Assembly (NCBI GenBank): GCA_964555705.1
Contig: CAZKTN010000040.1
Span: 1-16,696, forward strand
Direction of reading: 5' to 3'
Source of the DNA: ZLKRG44 sp964555705
Lineage (GTDB): Bacteria > Planctomycetota > Phycisphaerae > Phycisphaerales > SM1A02
Length of the DNA: 16,696 nt
Part shown: piece by piece, positions 13,839-16,696 of the stretch
How the letters are laid out: each line of letters starts with the position of its first letter
Position numbering within the stretch: position 1 is the first letter of the stretch
The notes under the pieces: generated by a model
Seen by the model: only the letters and a program-made list of their open reading frames with translations
The model's database searches: none
Told to the model about the DNA's origin: nothing
Position numbers and translations under genes: made by a program

Positions 13839-14873
13839 CTACCGCCTGATCAGGAATGTCTGCCCGCTCTCCATTGCGATGGGCGTGAACTGCTCGCCGA
13901 TGCCCTCTCCGAGGAACAGCTCAAGCGCAAGCTTGGCGCCAATCAGCAGCGGCGTGTGCCCCGCATCCTCCACAACAAGGATGCCGCCCGGGACCACGTG
14001 CGGCGCGATCTTGTGGAGTCCTGCGTAGACCGCCTCATGAAGGTCGACGTCCAGGTTCGCGACGGCGATTCCAAGCTCGAGCACGCGTGCGGGCAGCGGA
14101 TCCGTGATGATGTTGCACCGGTCGACCGTGATGGCAAGCCCCGTATGCCCGGCGCCGTACGCCTCTAGCCGCGCACGCACGGATTCGAGTCCGTCGGTCA
14201 CATGTGTCCCGTGCCATACCGCGTCTGCGCTGGCTTCAGACTCACGGTACGTGAAGCCCTCGAAGACATCGAGGAAGAACGTCTCCATCGGCCGGTTGGA
14301 CTCAGCGAGATACCGAAGCGCCACGCCCGCGCTCGAGCCGCAGTAGCACCCCACCTCCAGGTAGCAGCCAGGGAGGTTCCTGGTGATCTCGACAGCCTGG
14401 ATCAGGTTCTCGAAGTCCCTGTGGCCGAAGTCCCACTTGCCGAATCCGTGCTGCTTCTGATGCGTGAACTCCTCCTCAAGCACCCTCCTGGCGAGCGAGT
14501 TGGCGAAGGAGTACCCACCGGGCCGCGCGCTCCATATCGGGTAGTAGCGCCTGCCCGAATCGTGGAGCCGCCTCACGAAAGGCATCCCGAGGTCATCCTG
14601 CGTACATGCGTAGATCACCACATCATGCTCGTCCAGCTGGTCGAGCGCCGCGACGGGCTCGTGCCGAACATCGATGACACGCCTCACACGGAGGTCCGCA
14701 ACCGCACCGTCGATGCTCTCGTATCCATCCGAAAGGATCACAGCCCGCTGGCTTGGCTTGAGGTGACTGTCCAGCGCCATCAGCAGCATCTCGCCAGTGA
14801 CCTTCGGAAAGAACATCCTCCTGGGCTGCACGACCTTGGCCGGAGGAGTTGGGTCAGCTGGCGGGAATGCCAT
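13839..14873 (-). CDS. TylF/MycF-like O-methyltransferase with an extra N-terminal domain
   Basis: The 344-residue protein has two parts. Residues about 150-344 resemble the TylF (macrocin O-methyltransferase) family: YLEVGCYCGSSAGVAL (171-186) is the SAM-binding loop, FFLDVFEGF (199-207) follows the second strand, and NLDVDLHEAVYAGL (273-286) with GGILVVEDAGH (296-306) supplies the acidic residues that bind metal and substrate. The first 135 residues form a separate Rossmann-like region (RAVILSDGYESIDG at 43-56; HDVVIYACTQDDLGMPFV at 83-100). This pairing suggests modification of a sugar or cell-surface glycan, but the acceptor is unknown. The start at 14873 has no ribosome site; a later ATG at 14816 (Met20) has AGGAGG touching it, too close to function. 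The far upstream ATG at 15086 runs through the divergent lipoprotein gene and is rejected. Confidence 0.78.
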   Translation of the reverse strand: MAFPPADPTPPAKVVQPRRMFFPKVTGEMLLMALDSHLKPSQRAVILSDGYESIDGAVADLRVRRVIDVRHEPVAALDQLDEHDVVIYACTQDDLGMPFVRRLHDSGRRYYPIWSARPGGYSFANSLARRVLEEEFTHQKQHGFGKWDFGHRDFENLIQAVEITRNLPGCYLEVGCYCGSSAGVALRYLAESNRPMETFFLDVFEGFTYRESEASADAVWHGTHVTDGLESVRARLEAYGAGHTGLAITVDRCNIITDPLPARVLELGIAVANLDVDLHEAVYAGLHKIAPHVVPGGILVVEDAGHTPLLIGAKLALELFLGEGIGEQFTPIAMESGQTFLIRR

Positions 14874-14952
14874 GACAGGCGGCAGACTACTGATCCGCCG
14901 ATGGGAGCCGCGGCATAGGTGCGCTCGACAGGTGCACCCCCGCCACTTTTTG

Positions 14953-14981
14953 ACCGGTACGGGGAGATTCCCGGTTCCGGT
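14953..14981. repeat. Imperfect inverted repeat in the divergent 14874-15021 spacer
   Basis: ACCGGTACGGGGA (14953-14965) and TCCCGGTTCCGGT (14969-14981) pair at 11 of 13 positions around a 3-base loop. A run of five Ts comes just before the left arm, on the wrong side for a plus-strand terminator. The placement between divergent genes suggests an operator, or one copy of a dispersed intergenic repeat; the sequence alone cannot tell. Confidence 0.4.
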
Positions 14982-15021
14982 TCCGTCGTGCCACCGACGT
15001 GCCGGACCTAGCCTGCCCGCC

Positions 15022-15666
15022 ATGCGCCACCAGCCTCTATCGATAGCCATCACAGCGATCACGGTTGCCCTTGCATCCTGCGCCACAGCGCCCGACGACG
15101 GACTCTCGCCGCGTCAACGCGCGCTGCGGGACACGTGGGAAGCGCACATGAAGGGCGAGTTCGCCGACAAGGATGTCGCGGAGACCATGGCGACGATGAT
15201 CGAGCCCGCGCACGTGAACCACGTTCCCACCATGACCGGAGGCACCGGGTTCCCGGCGATCAGCGCCTTCTACGCCGCGCACTTCATCCCGATGATGCCG
15301 CCCGACACAAAGGTCACTCCGGTTTCGCGCACCATCGGCGACACGCAGATCGTCGATGAGATGATCTTCTCGTTCACGCACACGGTGCAGATGGACTGGA
15401 TGCTGCCGGGCGTTGCCCCGACCGGACGTAAGGTCGAGATCCCCCTCGTCGCCATCATCGGCTTCAAGGACGGCAAGGTGCAGCACGAGCACATCTACTG
15501 GGACCAGGCATCGGTGCTCGTGCAGCTCGGGATGCTCGACGCGAAGGCGCTGCCGGTCGCGGGCGCGGAGACAGCCCGCAAGGTGCTCGATCCGAGCTTG
15601 CCGTCGAACGCGCTCATCGAGCGCGGCGCTGTCCGGGCCCTGCACACGGGCCAGGGTGCCGGGTGA
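15022..15666 (+). CDS. Lipoprotein with an NTF2/SnoaL-like domain
   Basis: The 214-residue protein begins MRHQPLSIAITAITVALASC: a signal peptide ending in the lipobox LASC, so Cys20 should be lipidated and the protein membrane-anchored outside the cytoplasm. The rest resembles the SnoaL/NTF2-like fold (short alpha+beta cone): an N-terminal helix RALRDTWEAHMKGEFADKD, HVNHVPTMTGGTG, FYAAHFIPMMPPD, then strands with DEMIFSFTHTVQMDWMLPG and IIGFKDGKVQHEHIYWDQAS. The last is typical of the family, in which His and Asp/Glu line a pocket. Relatives include both isomerase/cyclase enzymes and binding proteins, so no reaction is assigned. The start at 15022 follows from the lipobox; an in-frame ATG at 14797 is too far upstream. 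No ribosome site is clear. A gene for an exported dockerin-like protein follows after 38 bp. Confidence 0.8.
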   Translation: MRHQPLSIAITAITVALASCATAPDDGLSPRQRALRDTWEAHMKGEFADKDVAETMATMIEPAHVNHVPTMTGGTGFPAISAFYAAHFIPMMPPDTKVTPVSRTIGDTQIVDEMIFSFTHTVQMDWMLPGVAPTGRKVEIPLVAIIGFKDGKVQHEHIYWDQASVLVQLGMLDAKALPVAGAETARKVLDPSLPSNALIERGAVRALHTGQGAG

Positions 15667-15704
15667 CTCCCTTGACCGGTGGCGATTCCGGAGGAGAATC
15701 CAGC

Positions 15705-16696
15705 ATGCGCACCACGATCTCAATTGCTGTCACTGCGGCGATCTCCGCAAGCGCCTCGGCGAGTGGTTGGGACCGGCTGCTCTCGAACTCGTACTGGTAC
15801 GTGCCGAAGGAGAACCTGCTCGCGTACATGACGGGCACTGACAGCTTCATCGCGCCGCCCCCGCTCGTGCTCTGGGACCAGACGCTGTGGAGCCTCGGCA
15901 CGGCGGTAGACGGGCGGTTTACGGGCTCGGCACAGGCGACCTTCTACGCTACGCCGGACTTCTCGTTCAGCTCAACCAGCTCGATTGTGGGGATCGCCAC
16001 GGAGTCTGGCCAGATACGGATGCGGTTCACCTCCTCATCCGATGGCAGCACGACCATCGGCATTGGCCAGTTTCGGGAGTTCGCCGGCACCACCGCGATG
16101 CAGATGCAGATGATCTCCGGCCAGGCTGGCACTGCGTACACGACCCACTGGGCGTACATGCTGCCGTATGACCCGAAGACCTTCACGCCCCCTACCCCGC
16201 TGCCTAACGGCGATCTCACGTCACAAGAGTGGACCTGGACTCTGGGCACCACGTGGACCTTTCAGAGCAACGAGCTCTTTGGCGCGGGTGGTGTCGGCAC
16301 ATTCACGATCACCAACTACCGCAACGGCTACTTCTGGGGCTCGGGCAGCGGGTCAGACGGATCGTCCAGCGAATCGTTCACCCATCTCGGATCCATCACG
16401 CCCGAGGGCAACGTGCTCTTCAACGTGCTCGCGGACTCGGACTCGCCGACGCTCGTGACACTCGCCGGGCAGGTGACGGGCGGGCCGATCGATGGCCGGA
16501 TGGTGCTTCGCACCTACGAGTTCTCCGGCAGCGAGCCGGCGTTCGGCCCGGAAGGCTTCGCCGACGTGGTGCCGCAGCCACCGTGCGCCGCCGACATCAA
16601 CGATGACAATCAGGTCAACGGGGTGGACCTTGCTGCAGTGATTGCCGCGTGGGGCACCGGCGGCCAGGGCAAGTTCGGTGCGGACATCAACAACGA
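15705..16696 (+). CDS. Exported protein with a dockerin-like end, cut by the window edge
   Basis: The frame starts at 15705, 8 bases after a strong ribosome site GGAGGAG (15690-15696), and is still open at the right edge after 330 codons. MRTTISIAVTAAISASASAS is a signal peptide with cleavage near ASA-S. The body is rich in Thr, Ser, Gly, Trp and Phe with no Cys until residue 295, fitting a secreted beta-rich protein; no known catalytic domain is recognised. Near the end, PPCAADINDDNQVNGVDLAA begins a dockerin-like calcium loop followed by VIAAWGTGG, and a second loop starts (GADINN) as the window ends. This C-terminal layout matches that of the HAF-repeat protein at 12157-13440. It may be co-transcribed with the lipoprotein gene 38 bp upstream. 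Confidence 0.82.
   Translation, partial: MRTTISIAVTAAISASASASGWDRLLSNSYWYVPKENLLAYMTGTDSFIAPPPLVLWDQTLWSLGTAVDGRFTGSAQATFYATPDFSFSSTSSIVGIATESGQIRMRFTSSSDGSTTIGIGQFREFAGTTAMQMQMISGQAGTAYTTHWAYMLPYDPKTFTPPTPLPNGDLTSQEWTWTLGTTWTFQSNELFGAGGVGTFTITNYRNGYFWGSGSGSDGSSSESFTHLGSITPEGNVLFNVLADSDSPTLVTLAGQVTGGPIDGRMVLRTYEFSGSEPAFGPEGFADVVPQPPCAADINDDNQVNGVDLAAVIAAWGTGGQGKFGADINN

Noticed and set aside
1..16696. tRNA, rRNA, CRISPR arrays, att sites or phage genes
   Set aside because: None was seen: no regularly spaced repeats, no tRNA-like cloverleaf with a recognisable T-loop, and no integrase or phage structural motifs.

Overview
The window looks like chromosomal DNA of a high-GC planctomycete, most likely of the Phycisphaerae. 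The clues are secreted proteins ending in a Pro-Ala-Pro variant of the PEP-CTERM sorting tail, dockerin-like C-termini on proteins with no cellulosome context, HAF-type repeats, and weak or absent Shine-Dalgarno sites at several starts. This placement is an inference; there is no rRNA or marker gene in the window.

Layout. (a) 1-1412: two minus-strand genes for exported PAP-CTERM proteins, the first cut by the window edge. (b) 1661-7250: a tight plus-strand operon with 4-bp ATGA overlaps at most junctions, encoding a YdeP/FdhF-like molybdopterin oxidoreductase, FdhD, a stand-alone MOSC protein, MoaA and a TSUP-family membrane transporter. (c) 7086-7921: moaD-moaE on the minus strand, with moaE running tail-to-tail into the transporter gene. 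(d) 7948-10915: moeA, moaC, a MogA/MoaB-type gene and mobA on the plus strand, divergent from moaD across only 26 bp. (e) 10919-11403: a small Cys-containing ORF and a stretch with what looks like a relic of an IS3-type transposase. (f) 11404-16696: accessory genes for a PAP-CTERM protein, a HAF-repeat/dockerin-like protein, a two-domain TylF-like methyltransferase, an NTF2/SnoaL-like lipoprotein and a dockerin-like exported protein cut by the right edge.

How the genes fit together. Parts b-d give almost the whole route to bis-molybdopterin guanine dinucleotide. MoaA and MoaC make cyclic pyranopterin monophosphate, MoaD and MoaE make molybdopterin, the Mog-type protein and MoeA adenylate it and insert molybdenum, MobA adds GMP, and FdhD sulfurates the cofactor. 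The one client enzyme present is the YdeP-like oxidoreductase, whose substrate is not established in this family. The stand-alone MOSC protein and the TSUP transporter sit inside the same operon and are the least explained members. No MoeB-type activating enzyme, ModABC transporter or electron-transfer subunit is encoded here.

The most interesting points are the self-contained YdeP/FdhD/MOSC/TSUP module, the unusual MoaE tail encoded antisense to the transporter gene, the 26-bp divergent moaD/moeA spacer with a possible leaderless moaD, and the consistent PAP form of the sorting signal.
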